Shown here in pieces: positions 17,177 to 24,973 of a DNA stretch of 64,000 nucleotides. Origin of the DNA: Owenweeksia sp964619125 (GTDB taxonomy: Bacteria; Bacteroidota; Bacteroidia; Flavobacteriales; Schleiferiaceae). The stretch lies in assembly GCA_964619125.1 (NCBI GenBank), contig CAZUCA010000012.1, forward strand, positions 3,963-67,962, read 5' to 3'. Within the stretch, counting starts at the first letter, position 1. The number at the start of each line of letters is the position of its first letter. Made by a program: the position numbers and the translations under genes. The notes beneath the pieces were generated by a model, which did not search any database, was not told the DNA's origin, and saw nothing but the letters and a program-made list of their open reading frames with translations.

Positions 17177-17338
17177 GGTGGTAATTACCGCCAGCAGTGC
17201 CAGCATCCGGTCCAATGAAAGGCTATAGCGGAAGAGCAGATAGGAGCTCAGGTAAAAAGCATAAGCAGGGCAAATGCTTGCAGACCATATAACCAGGGTG
17301 ATTTTTTTTCATAGCGCTAAAAAAAACTGCCAATCAAC
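17177..17338. other. intergenic stretch with a possible decayed minus-strand membrane ORF
   Basis: No intact gene is visible. On the minus strand an ATG at 17312 is followed by an A8 run (17302-17309). If one A were removed, the frame would encode two hydrophobic segments (starting ITLVIWSASICPAYAF, then DRMLALLAVITTLIY) but would run on without a stop into the cyclophilin gene. As it stands, the ATG frame closes after 29 codons. I treat this as weak evidence of a degenerate small membrane-protein gene. Confidence 0.2.
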
Positions 17339-17368
17339 TTGTTAGGGTCATAAATATGTTTACTTTTA
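17339..17368 (+). promoter_or_regulatory. candidate promoter of the leader ORF
   Basis: TTG (17339-17341), then 19 nt, then TACTTTTA (17361-17368; one mismatch to TAnnTTTG). The spacing equals that of the HU promoter. A start near 17372-17375 would give a transcript beginning just before the ATG at 17380. Confidence 0.4.
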
Positions 17369-17379
17369 TCATCAACGAA

Positions 17380-17469
17380 ATGAAAAAGCACAGCTCAAAT
17401 ACCATTTGCAAATCTAAACGCCATAATTACATGGTGTGGATTTGTATTGGTACCGGGGCTCCTGAATAA
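17380..17469 (+). CDS. 29-residue leader peptide or small protein
   Basis: A short open frame not recognised as any family. It is basic at the start (MKKHSSNTICKSKRH) and ends with MVWICIGTGAPE. An in-frame ATG at 17356 would lie upstream of the predicted transcription start. Its last codons (ACC GGG GCT) form segment A of a set of competing hairpins, so translating it to the end would favour the terminator downstream. It may be a regulatory leader peptide for the gene at 17543 or a free-standing micro-protein with its own terminator. Confidence 0.45.
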   Translation: MKKHSSNTICKSKRHNYMVWICIGTGAPE

Positions 17470-17528
17470 TTTTACTTCTCATCATAGAAATAAACCTGAA
17501 AGCCCCGGTTAACGCCGGGGCTTTTTTT
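17452..17528 (+). promoter_or_regulatory. putative attenuator: alternative hairpins A:B and B:C
   Basis: Segment A (17452-17460) can pair perfectly over 9 bp with segment B (17501-17509). B can instead form a 10-bp stem with C (17499-17508 with 17515-17524; loop 17509-17514), followed by a T7 tract, an intrinsic terminator. A and C are direct repeats (CCGGGGCT). A lies inside the last codons of the small ORF, so a ribosome there would block A:B and allow the terminator; ribosome stalling earlier would favour read-through into the gene at 17543. Confidence 0.5.
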
Positions 17529-17542
17529 ATGCCCACTCTTTT

Positions 17543-17917
17543 ATGAAAAACTATGTTAAGGTTTTGGAACGGAGCAAGAAGCACAGCCTGCAAAAGGTGA
17601 TTCCCCTGCGGGGACCAGGCAGTAGCCTCAGTGAGTGGAAAGCCCTACAAATAATTGAACAATCGGCCGCGGATATGCGGGAAAGGCTGGATGGTGTATT
17701 GCCTCTGGGCGTGGAGCAGATGGTAAGCCAGGTAAAGCTGGAACTCAAGGAAAAACCCATTGCCGCTAACCTGCTGGTAAAGGCGCAGGTGTACCAGGAC
17801 AGCCGTCGCGAAGCCCTGCTCAAGGTTTTTGTATACCAGGTATCTGCCAAAGGGAAGGCCATAAAGCTGGCCCGGGCGGTATACCACATCGATATCCTGA
17901 CCAGCAAGGTCGCTTAG
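17543..17917 (+). CDS. hypothetical protein, hotdog/thioesterase-like
   Basis: A 124-residue protein I do not recognise with confidence. The second half alternates polar and hydrophobic residues in long strands (ELKEKPIAANLLVKAQVYQD, LLKVFVYQVSAKGKAIKLAR), reminiscent of hotdog-fold thioesterases, while the first half is helical. It begins 14 nt after the T-tract of the putative attenuator, so its expression probably depends on read-through. It ends tail-to-tail with the next gene, the two stops sharing a TTAG quartet. Confidence 0.6.
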   Translation: MKNYVKVLERSKKHSLQKVIPLRGPGSSLSEWKALQIIEQSAADMRERLDGVLPLGVEQMVSQVKLELKEKPIAANLLVKAQVYQDSRREALLKVFVYQVSAKGKAIKLARAVYHIDILTSKVA

Positions 17918-18774
17918 CCAGCCGCCCAGCGGATAGCTTTTACCACCACCGAAATATGGGTCCAGATAATGAAGTGATTCATGTCAGCCTGGTCAAAGGT
18001 CTTAATGTTAGCTCTTTTGGCGAGAGTTGTGAAATAGGGCAGGGTGTGCCTGGAAACCAGGATATCGTGATGGCCCTGCACCAGGGCCAGGCGACCGTGG
18101 TAACCACCAATTTTTTCCTCCAGCAAGGGCAGCTCTTCTTTTAGAGACCACATTTCGCTATTACTGCTGATCAGGCGTGGGTTGATAAGCCAACGGGCCG
18201 GGGAGTAGCGGGTGAGGTAGTTGTACCAGCGTGGCTTTTGATGAGGAGCGGCAATGGTGCCGGCCAGGCTAATCACTCCCTTCAATAACTGTGGGTTATC
18301 TGCCGCCAGTTGCAGTGCCAGCGCGGCACCAAATGAATGCCCGGCTATTACTCCCTTTCGAACAGAAAAGTATTTCCTTAACAGTACCTGAAGGCAGCCG
18401 GCCTGCCATCTTAAGCCCTTGCCACCCGGTAGCGAGCTCCTTCCAAAACCAGGCCGGTCGGGGATAATGATAAAAAAAGAATCGGCCAGCCTGCTTTTGC
18501 GGATCAGTCTGAGAAAATCGGCCAGGCTGCCCGGTGAGCCATGAACAAGCAGGAGGGGAGTATTGCCCGGATTACCCAGGGTAAGGTAATGTAACTCTCC
18601 CTCCGTGAATGGCCAGTAATGTTCATGGAAATCGATCCCCAGCCGGTCAAAAAAACGCTTTAGCTGATGCGGGCTTCTGCTGATGGACAGAAGCCGGGTG
18701 GCCCCTAACAGTCCCACCAAAAAGGCCAGCGAGAGCAGGAGAGGGTGTTTGCGAATGTGTCGCCAGACTTTCAA
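17914..18774 (-). CDS. alpha/beta hydrolase
   Basis: A 286-residue serine hydrolase with an N-terminal hydrophobic anchor (LLLSLAFLVGLLGATRLL). The oxyanion segment LLVHGSPGS, the nucleophile elbow GHSFGAAL and a C-terminal NHFIIW histidine are in the right order for the alpha/beta-hydrolase triad. The substrate is unknown; the anchor suggests a membrane-tethered, perhaps periplasm-facing, enzyme. It overlaps the convergent gene by 4 nt at the stop codons. Confidence 0.88.
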   Translation of the reverse strand: MKVWRHIRKHPLLLSLAFLVGLLGATRLLSISRSPHQLKRFFDRLGIDFHEHYWPFTEGELHYLTLGNPGNTPLLLVHGSPGSLADFLRLIRKSRLADSFFIIIPDRPGFGRSSLPGGKGLRWQAGCLQVLLRKYFSVRKGVIAGHSFGAALALQLAADNPQLLKGVISLAGTIAAPHQKPRWYNYLTRYSPARWLINPRLISSNSEMWSLKEELPLLEEKIGGYHGRLALVQGHHDILVSRHTLPYFTTLAKRANIKTFDQADMNHFIIWTHISVVVKAIRWAAG

Positions 18775-18829
18775 TTTAAATTAGGATTGATATTTTAGCC
18801 CCCTTTAATTGACGAAAATTGAACATATA

Positions 18830-20017
18830 ATGAAAAAGACAGTGGCAATTTTTGCCCTTTGCACGGCCAGCATGTCGTTGATGGCGCAGGATGAACTTAT
18901 CAATGCGGTAAAGGACAACGGTAAGGACAACGCAGAAGCCGGCTTTCAGTTTGAAACCCTGATCGATCTCGAAACCACCCCGGTAAAGAACCAGGGGCGC
19001 AGTGGTACCTGCTGGAGCTATGCTACCACCTCCTTTATTGAAACTGAGATGATCCGCAATGGTCGCGAACCGGTAGATTTATCAGAAATGTTTACCGTGC
19101 GCCAGGTATATCTCGATAAGGCTGAAAAATACGTGCGCCTGCACGGACACCTGAACTTTGCCCAGGGTGGGGCATTGCCTGATGTGTTGTATGTAATCCG
19201 CAAGTACGGAGCCGTGCCGCAGGAAGTATATGAAGGCCTCGATTATGGAACCGATATCAACAATCACAGTGAACTGGAACGCATTCTCAAAGCGCAGCTT
19301 GACCAGGTGATTGAAAACCCAAACAAGCAGCTGAGTACCAGCTGGCGCAAGGCTTTTGTCGCCACCCTCGATGCTTACCTGGGTGAATATCCTGAGAGCT
19401 TTGAATGGAAGGGGAAAACCTATACGCCAAGAAGCTTTGCTGACGAGGTGGTGGGCATCGATCCCGATGATTATGTACAGGTGACTTCATTCACTCATCA
19501 GCCTATGCATGAGGAGGTTTACATTCAGGTGCCTGACAACTGGGCCTGGGCCACGGCCTACAATGTGAGTCTCGCTGAAATGGAAGATATTGTGGATCAC
19601 AGTCTGGAAAAAGGATACAGTGTAAGTTGGGCTACCGATGTAAGCGAGAAGGGATTTTCCCTAAAAAATGGGATGGCCATTGTACCTGAAAAAGAGTATG
19701 ACGATATGACTAAGGAGGAGCGCGAGGCGATGTTTGACGGACCGGCTGCTGAATTGGCGGTCGACCAGGAAGTTCGCCAGAGGGCTTACGACAATTATCA
19801 GACTACTGACGATCATGGCATGCAGATCACGGGCATGGTAAAAGATCAGAATAACTCCGAATATTACATTGTGAAAAACAGCTGGGGCGATCGTGAAAAT
19901 GCCAACCGGGTTGGCTATATCTATACCTCAAAACCCTTTTTCCGATACAAGACTATCGGCGTGTTAGTACACAAGGATGCCCTGCCTAAGGATATCAGTA
20001 AAAAACTGGATATCTGA
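18830..20017 (+). CDS. secreted C1-family peptidase (bleomycin hydrolase/aminopeptidase C-like)
   Basis: A 395-residue papain-fold protease. A signal peptide (MKKTVAIFALCTASMSLMAQ) is followed by the active cysteine in GRSGTCWSYA (Cys61), the catalytic histidine in DDHGMQITG (His329) and the asparagine in VKNSWGD (Asn350), all conserved. Unlike cytosolic PepC it is exported, a recurrent Bacteroidota variant. The ATG at 18830 is preferred over a TTG at 18809 because the signal peptide starts there. A terminator follows at 20042-20074. Confidence 0.93.
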   Translation: MKKTVAIFALCTASMSLMAQDELINAVKDNGKDNAEAGFQFETLIDLETTPVKNQGRSGTCWSYATTSFIETEMIRNGREPVDLSEMFTVRQVYLDKAEKYVRLHGHLNFAQGGALPDVLYVIRKYGAVPQEVYEGLDYGTDINNHSELERILKAQLDQVIENPNKQLSTSWRKAFVATLDAYLGEYPESFEWKGKTYTPRSFADEVVGIDPDDYVQVTSFTHQPMHEEVYIQVPDNWAWATAYNVSLAEMEDIVDHSLEKGYSVSWATDVSEKGFSLKNGMAIVPEKEYDDMTKEEREAMFDGPAAELAVDQEVRQRAYDNYQTTDDHGMQITGMVKDQNNSEYYIVKNSWGDRENANRVGYIYTSKPFFRYKTIGVLVHKDALPKDISKKLDI

Positions 20018-20041
20018 TTCAGCGCATAACGCACTTGATTT

Positions 20042-20074
20042 AAACCCTGCCCGCTCTGCCGGCAGGGTTTTTTT
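20042..20074. terminator. intrinsic terminator between convergent genes
   Basis: A 10-bp stem (20042-20051 with 20061-20070) with a 9-nt loop and a run of seven T on the right, 25 bp after the C1 peptidase stop. The minus-strand hydrolase gene ends at 20073, inside the hairpin's T-tract. Confidence 0.75.
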
Positions 20075-20924
20075 ATTGATAAGACTGGATAAAATCGAGG
20101 CAGTGCTCGACCAATTCCTGGCTCGGCGCTGGCAAGTTCTCTTCTTCCCAGGGATGTGAGCGGCCATAGGTATGCCCGGTATTGGCTATTATCTTGATGT
20201 TAGCCTGAGGCTGCCAGCTCTTGAGATCATAGGCATCTTTTATAAAAACGGCCTCATCTTCCTCGCCGTGGCAGATGAGCCAGGGAATGGATAATTCACG
20301 GGCAGCCATCTCTACGGAATAGGCCTGCTTGTTTTGACGATAATCTTCGTAGAGCTGGTAATACAAAGGTAACTGCTGGCCGGTGCGTTTATTTTCAAGG
20401 TATACTACCCCCTCGTCGCGCCATTGCTGCATCTTTTCCTTATCCCAATTCCGCCAGGGTGTGGTGGCATAGGCTGGTGCTGACCAGGTGATTAATTGAT
20501 TAATTCGGCCATTGCTGCGGGTATTGAGCAGGGCATCGGTTCCTCCGCGCGAATGCCCGATTAAGCTGATGCCAGCCACTCTGAAAGGGAAAATATTAGG
20601 CTTTAGAGTATAGGCGCTGATCAGGTTCAGTTCCTGTTGGCGGATACTGTAGTTGTCCTGCCCGTAAGCTTCAGGATCGGCAAACTGACAGGGTTGTGCC
20701 GGTGTGGTACCATTGTGAGAGAAATTGAACTTAAGGAAAGCATAACCTGCCCGGGCAAACTGACGGGCGATGATTTCCATCCCTCCCCAGTCCTTAAACC
20801 CGTTAATACCATGGGCGTAAATTACCAGCTGGCATTCTGTCTGGTCAAGGGGATAATGGATGTCGGCCAATATGCTTTTGCCCTGATGGCCGGGAATAAT
20901 AAATTCTTCGCGGTGGATATTCAT
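20073..20924 (-). CDS. alpha/beta hydrolase (dienelactone-hydrolase-like)
   Basis: A 283-residue cytosolic hydrolase. It contains LVIYAHGINGFKDWGG near the start, the nucleophile elbow LIGHSRGGTDAL and the late WLICHGEEDEAVF acid segment with NTGHTYG supplying the histidine. The substrate is unknown. It is the second gene of a pair with the flavin reductase, the start and stop codons overlapping by 4 nt (ATGA). Confidence 0.88.
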   Translation of the reverse strand: MNIHREEFIIPGHQGKSILADIHYPLDQTECQLVIYAHGINGFKDWGGMEIIARQFARAGYAFLKFNFSHNGTTPAQPCQFADPEAYGQDNYSIRQQELNLISAYTLKPNIFPFRVAGISLIGHSRGGTDALLNTRSNGRINQLITWSAPAYATTPWRNWDKEKMQQWRDEGVVYLENKRTGQQLPLYYQLYEDYRQNKQAYSVEMAARELSIPWLICHGEEDEAVFIKDAYDLKSWQPQANIKIIANTGHTYGRSHPWEEENLPAPSQELVEHCLDFIQSYQ

Positions 20925-21586
20925 TCTTCAAATACGAGCTGGTCGGTTTTGGCCCCAAGTTCCTCCAGCGCTTTTTGTAGGTCTTCTATCATTTTTTCTG
21001 GGCCACAGATGTAAAAATGCTGGTCAAAATTACTAATGTGTTTTTGGAGAAACGACTTATCAATCCGTTGTTTTTCACCAGTTGGATTTTCACGGGTAAG
21101 TACCGGTATAAAGTTATCACCCAACAACCGCTTCCAGTAATCTTCAAGAATGATATCTTCTTTGGTCTTATTGCTGAATATTAAGCTGTTGCCCTTGATT
21201 TTTCCCTGCTTTTCCAATTGACGAAAAATGGCAATAAAAGGGGTGATGCCGGCCCCGCCAGCGATAAAAACCCCGGGACCTTTGTACTTAATGGCGCCCC
21301 AGATATCGTGTAGCAGCAACTCATCGCCGGCTTCCAGAGTGGCCAGCTGAGCGGTCACTCCCTGGTGACTGATATAGCTCTTTATGGTAAACTCGAGCTC
21401 CTCTTCCTCATTGAGGGAGGTAAAGGTAAAGGGCCGTTTTTCCTCACGGCAGCCATCCTTATTTATGGCAACCTCAGTAGCTTGCCCGGGGGTAAAGTGG
21501 TAATCATGGGGTTTTTCCACCCGGTAACGGTTTACGTCGTGGGTGACTGCTTCAATTGATAATATGGGTACCAGATGTTCTTCCAT
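20921..21586 (-). CDS. FAD-binding oxidoreductase (flavodoxin/ferredoxin reductase-like)
   Basis: A 221-residue single-chain reductase of the ferredoxin-NADP reductase superfamily. The FAD motif is KRPFTFTS, the pyridine-nucleotide loop is FIAGGAGITPF and the C-terminal segment is HFYICGPEKM. There is no fused iron-sulfur or haem domain, so it must pass electrons to a separate partner, not seen nearby. It is translationally coupled to the downstream alpha/beta hydrolase. Confidence 0.88.
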   Translation of the reverse strand: MEEHLVPILSIEAVTHDVNRYRVEKPHDYHFTPGQATEVAINKDGCREEKRPFTFTSLNEEEELEFTIKSYISHQGVTAQLATLEAGDELLLHDIWGAIKYKGPGVFIAGGAGITPFIAIFRQLEKQGKIKGNSLIFSNKTKEDIILEDYWKRLLGDNFIPVLTRENPTGEKQRIDKSFLQKHISNFDQHFYICGPEKMIEDLQKALEELGAKTDQLVFEE

Positions 21587-21717
21587 CTTTTTTATTTACA
21601 ATAATGCCCGCTGCTCAAACATTGTTTAGCTCAGTAAAGAAGGCCCGTTAAAATGCTAAATTGACAGCAGTCTCAAGGGGAAGTACGCCGGTATAGAACA
21701 GGCTCTGTTGGGTGAAA

Positions 21718-23790
21718 TTAATTGGGGCTAACGCTTTTTTTTGCGTGATTGCCATTGCGGTAGGCACGGGGGTTATTTTTGGGGAAGAGCAACTTAAAGC
21801 TGCTACCTTCTCGCTCTACACTCTCCACCACCAGGCGCCCGCCATGACCTTTCATAAAGTCCTTGGTAATAAGCATACCCAGGCCGGTTCCCTTTTCGTT
21901 GAGGGTACCCATGGTGCTGAAACCGGTATCGCTGGTATTCATTTTTTCCACCTGTTCTGGCTTCATGCCCACGCCCTGGTCCTTTACCATGATAATGGAA
22001 TACTCCTCACTATCACGGGCAATAATGGAAATGGTGTCACCGGGGTTTGAGAACTTGATAGCATTGCTAAGCAGGTTTTTAAGACAGATGTCGAGCTGGC
22101 TGATATCGGCCTGAATTTTCATAAAATCAGGGACCTGGATGCGCAGTTTCAGATTTTTTTCCTTTAAACTAGGTGCTACATGACTTTCTACCTGCCATAC
22201 CTGGGGCAATAGATGTACATCCACTATACGGGTTTCGATGCCTCTTAACTGTCTTTTACTCCAGAGCAACAGGTTTTCGAGGGCGCCACTGGAGTTGTCA
22301 ACTGACTGCTTCAGCTGCTTTACCATCATTTTACGATCCTGGTCCTGCAACTGGTCTGCTTCCAACAGCTCCAGTACCGACCGTATCTGGTTAATGGGTT
22401 GGCGAAGGTCATGAGTGAGCACGGAGAATACCTTGGTCTTGGCTTTGTCCAGTTTTTCAAGCTCCTCATTTTTGAGCTTTAACTCTTCATGCAGGCGGTC
22501 AATTTCCTGATGGCGGCTTAGTTGTTCTTCGTTGCGTTGCTTCAGCAGCTCATTGTACTTTTTGCGGCGCTTTATCGACCGGCTCAGGGCCATTATGGCC
22601 AACACGGCCATAATTATCAGTACGGCTGCCAGCAGCAGCAGTAAGCGGCTACGATTTAACCTCAGTACCTGGTCCTCATTTTGCTCGGCCAGTCTTTCAT
22701 TTTGACTGGCCTGTTGGTTTAACTCGCGCTGGAGCAGCATTTTTTCCAGGTCAAAGCTACGAATAGAATCAGCCAGGCTGCGATAAATCAACAGGCTCCG
22801 CAGGGCCGCGTTAGAATCGCCTAGGGCCAGGTTTACCTGGGCCAGTTGCTGGTAAATTTTAACCTTCAGCACTTCCAGGCGGTAATGCCGCAAGTATAGC
22901 CTTTCGGCCTCCATGGCCAGGCTACGGCTGCGGTAGGGTTGATTGAGTTGCAGCCACACTTTGGATTTCTCGAGGAAGAGCTCAATCAGCAGGGGAGATA
23001 CGGTATCCTGGCTTTCTATTTGGATGCCTTTGTTTAACGCGCGCAGAGCATCCTGCCAGCGTTGATTTTGCTGGTCCAAACGGCCTTGCAATAGATAAGT
23101 ACGGGTTTCCTCGTGCGTATTGCCGTGGGCATGATTGGTAAGCAGGGCATTAGTAAGCAGGTCCTGGCTACGGCGATTGTCATTTTTAAAGAGGTATATT
23201 TCAGCCAGCAGGTTATATGACATACCTTCCAGCTGTTTCAGGTTTGTGGTCTTACTGTGTTGTAAGGCCTTGCGGGCATGTTTTAAGGCGGCATCCGGGC
23301 GCTCCAGTTCCAACTCTACCGCGGCCAGATAGTAGTGGGAAAGCACCACTGCTTCGGATATGGAGTCAGGACTGAGTTGGAGGGCACGTTCAAAAAATCC
23401 CAATGCGCGATATGTATTTCCCTTCAAGTATGCTACTTTGCCGCTTTGCTGAAAAGCGCTTACCGTACCCGGTAGATAGTTTTTGCTTTGAAAGGTGGTA
23501 AGGGCCTGATGAAAGGCGCGCTCCGCAGCGCGATAACGGTAAAGTGACATGTGCACTGCACCTTCAGCCAGAAATGCATAGGCCAGTTGCAGGCTGTCAC
23601 TATGGCGGCGGGCCTGCTGTTGCATTTGCAGGGCCTGGCGATGCGCCTGCTGGGGATTAATCAAGGCCAGGTTCTTGATAAAATCCTGCAGGGAATCAGC
23701 CTCGCCCATTGATTGCGCCTTGGCCGTACTACTCCCAATTGACAATAAAAAGAGTAGAGTAAAGGTTTTAAATTTTAACAAAAGTTTCAT
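21718..23790 (-). CDS. TPR-containing sensor histidine kinase
   Basis: A 690-residue kinase in the Bacteroidota style: signal peptide, a periplasmic tetratricopeptide array (about residues 25-340), one membrane segment (LLLLLAAVLIIMAVLAIMAL), a coiled coil, a HisKA domain with phospho-acceptor His460 in THDLRQPINQ, and a HATPase domain with GTGLGMLITKDFMKGHGG. No response regulator lies next to it, so it is an orphan. The ATG at 23790 is used because the frame's earlier start (23814) is upstream of a perfect -7 element. Confidence 0.92.
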   Translation of the reverse strand: MKLLLKFKTFTLLFLLSIGSSTAKAQSMGEADSLQDFIKNLALINPQQAHRQALQMQQQARRHSDSLQLAYAFLAEGAVHMSLYRYRAAERAFHQALTTFQSKNYLPGTVSAFQQSGKVAYLKGNTYRALGFFERALQLSPDSISEAVVLSHYYLAAVELELERPDAALKHARKALQHSKTTNLKQLEGMSYNLLAEIYLFKNDNRRSQDLLTNALLTNHAHGNTHEETRTYLLQGRLDQQNQRWQDALRALNKGIQIESQDTVSPLLIELFLEKSKVWLQLNQPYRSRSLAMEAERLYLRHYRLEVLKVKIYQQLAQVNLALGDSNAALRSLLIYRSLADSIRSFDLEKMLLQRELNQQASQNERLAEQNEDQVLRLNRSRLLLLLAAVLIIMAVLAIMALSRSIKRRKKYNELLKQRNEEQLSRHQEIDRLHEELKLKNEELEKLDKAKTKVFSVLTHDLRQPINQIRSVLELLEADQLQDQDRKMMVKQLKQSVDNSSGALENLLLWSKRQLRGIETRIVDVHLLPQVWQVESHVAPSLKEKNLKLRIQVPDFMKIQADISQLDICLKNLLSNAIKFSNPGDTISIIARDSEEYSIIMVKDQGVGMKPEQVEKMNTSDTGFSTMGTLNEKGTGLGMLITKDFMKGHGGRLVVESVEREGSSFKLLFPKNNPRAYRNGNHAKKSVSPN

Positions 23791-23802
23791 GTAGAGTATG
23801 GT

Positions 23803-23810
23803 CAAAAGTA
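23803..23810 (-). promoter_or_regulatory. -7 element TACTTTTG of the TPR histidine kinase gene
   Basis: A perfect TAnnTTTG on the minus strand only 12 nt before the ATG at 23790, implying a leader of fewer than ten nucleotides. Confidence 0.45.
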
Positions 23811-23863
23811 CCAAAGCATTTCATTGCCGCTTATTGTGTTAGATAAATGGAATTGAATTGTCG

Positions 23864-24139
23864 ATGAACGAAAATCACCTCAGATCACCCATTGAAGTCC
23901 GTTGCCCGCGCTGTAGCTGGCGTCCACCGGAGGATGCAGAATGGGCTTGTATCAGTTGCCATTATGAATGGAATATGTTTACTACCGCCGGACGCTGCCC
24001 CCGTTGTAGCCATCAGCACGACCAGACTTATTGCATAGAATGGCTGGGCGGCTGTGGCGAAACCTCGGCCCACCTCGATTGGTACCCTCAAATTGATGAT
24101 ACCCTCGGAGAGCTGAATATCAAAAAGCTATTCGACTAG
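23864..24139 (+). CDS. cysteine-rich putative zinc-ribbon protein
   Basis: A 91-residue protein with eight cysteines, probably two zinc sites: CPRC (early) with CISCH, then CPRC with a C and GGCG later. Tryptophans surround the knuckles (WRPPEDAEW, HYEWNMF). I do not know a named family. It looks complete and cytosolic. Its last 12 bp overlap the 3' end of the convergent AlbA_2 gene. The ATG at 23864 is used instead of an earlier TTG. Confidence 0.7.
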   Translation: MNENHLRSPIEVRCPRCSWRPPEDAEWACISCHYEWNMFTTAGRCPRCSHQHDQTYCIEWLGGCGETSAHLDWYPQIDDTLGELNIKKLFD

Positions 24140-24814
24140 GCTGAAACGGATTCCCTTATCGCTGGCCTCCCACTTTATTACCCCCCATTTTAAGAAGAGG
24201 GCCAATATTTTTTCCGCCCGATAAATCGGTATTCGTGCCAGCCGTGAAAACTTACTAACCGAAACATCTTCGTTAGCGCTCAGGTATTCAAATAACAGGC
24301 GTTCTTCGGGACCATAAGCGATCAGGTTTTTACGCTGATTTGGCTTCTTATCTCTAAGATAGCGCAGAAGTACCTTATTTGCAGTATAATTTTCATCCTT
24401 TTGCCGCACATAGGCAATCCACTGAGCACCCTCCTTGGCAAAATGAGGTTTGTCAGGCGATGGGGGCACATCAATTTCCAATACCAATTTGTCTTCACTC
24501 TCGTATACGGTAGAACTGAAGCTTACCGCCGGTTTACAGTACAACTCCGCCGCCCCTTCAATCATATAGTACTCCTCTTCCGGGTCAATACCGGTTATGC
24601 GTCCGTTGTCCTTTACCCCAATGAGCAGTTTGCCACCATCGGTATTGGCAAAAGCTGAAAGGGTTTTAGCGATTTTGGCACTGCTGTCGATTCTGAATTT
24701 AAAATCAAGGCGTTGATGCTCACCCTGATCGATCAGGCGATGCAGGTCAGCTTCCGAGCCACCGGCAGAGTCAAGGGCACGGTTGTGATCAGAGGAGTCG
24801 TGGGCAAGGTCCAT
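24128..24814 (-). CDS. AlbA_2/Schlafen-type putative DNA-binding protein
   Basis: A 228-residue protein. Residues about 20-150 form an AlbA_2 (divergent AAA-4/Schlafen) domain: EHQRLDFKFRI, the FANTDGGKLLIGVKDNG motif and a conserved IEGAAELYC region. The C-terminal third looks like a winged helix (VSKFSRLARIPIYRAEKIL). It is probably a regulatory or nucleic-acid-binding protein; the target is unknown. The ATG at 24814 is preferred over one 22 codons upstream, which would add an unconserved basic leader. Its 3' end overlaps the convergent zinc-ribbon gene. Confidence 0.8.
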   Translation of the reverse strand: MDLAHDSSDHNRALDSAGGSEADLHRLIDQGEHQRLDFKFRIDSSAKIAKTLSAFANTDGGKLLIGVKDNGRITGIDPEEEYYMIEGAAELYCKPAVSFSSTVYESEDKLVLEIDVPPSPDKPHFAKEGAQWIAYVRQKDENYTANKVLLRYLRDKKPNQRKNLIAYGPEERLLFEYLSANEDVSVSKFSRLARIPIYRAEKILALFLKWGVIKWEASDKGIRFSLVE

Positions 24815-24922
24815 GAGAGAAATATTAGTGTTATGGCAAAGCCGTAACCGCGGTATAAAAAAGCTCTGCAGAAAGCGCACTTGTTAAACGGATAGTAAAT
24901 TAAGGGTATTTCAGCTTAAGTG

Positions 24923-24955
24923 TTTGGCAGGCTGCCATGCTATCTGCTATTTTCG
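24923..24955 (+). promoter_or_regulatory. candidate promoter of the S1/P1 nuclease gene
   Basis: TTTG (24923-24926), 21 nt, then TATTTTCG (24948-24955), one mismatch from TAnnTTTG; the ATG follows 18 nt later. The sucD promoter has the same -7 sequence and similar spacing. Confidence 0.45.
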
Positions 24956-24973
24956 CAAAATAATGATTACGAC

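Noticed and set aside
17174..17191. Near-palindrome GGTGGTAATTACCGCC after the cyclophilin stop
   Set aside because: No T-tract follows and no repeat elsewhere; could be an operator, but there is nothing to support it.
21587..21720. 28-residue extension of the TPR kinase if the A8 run at 21733-21740 is shifted by one base
   Set aside because: The kinase already ends normally after its HATPase domain, and the extension has no conserved motif; it is probably chance.
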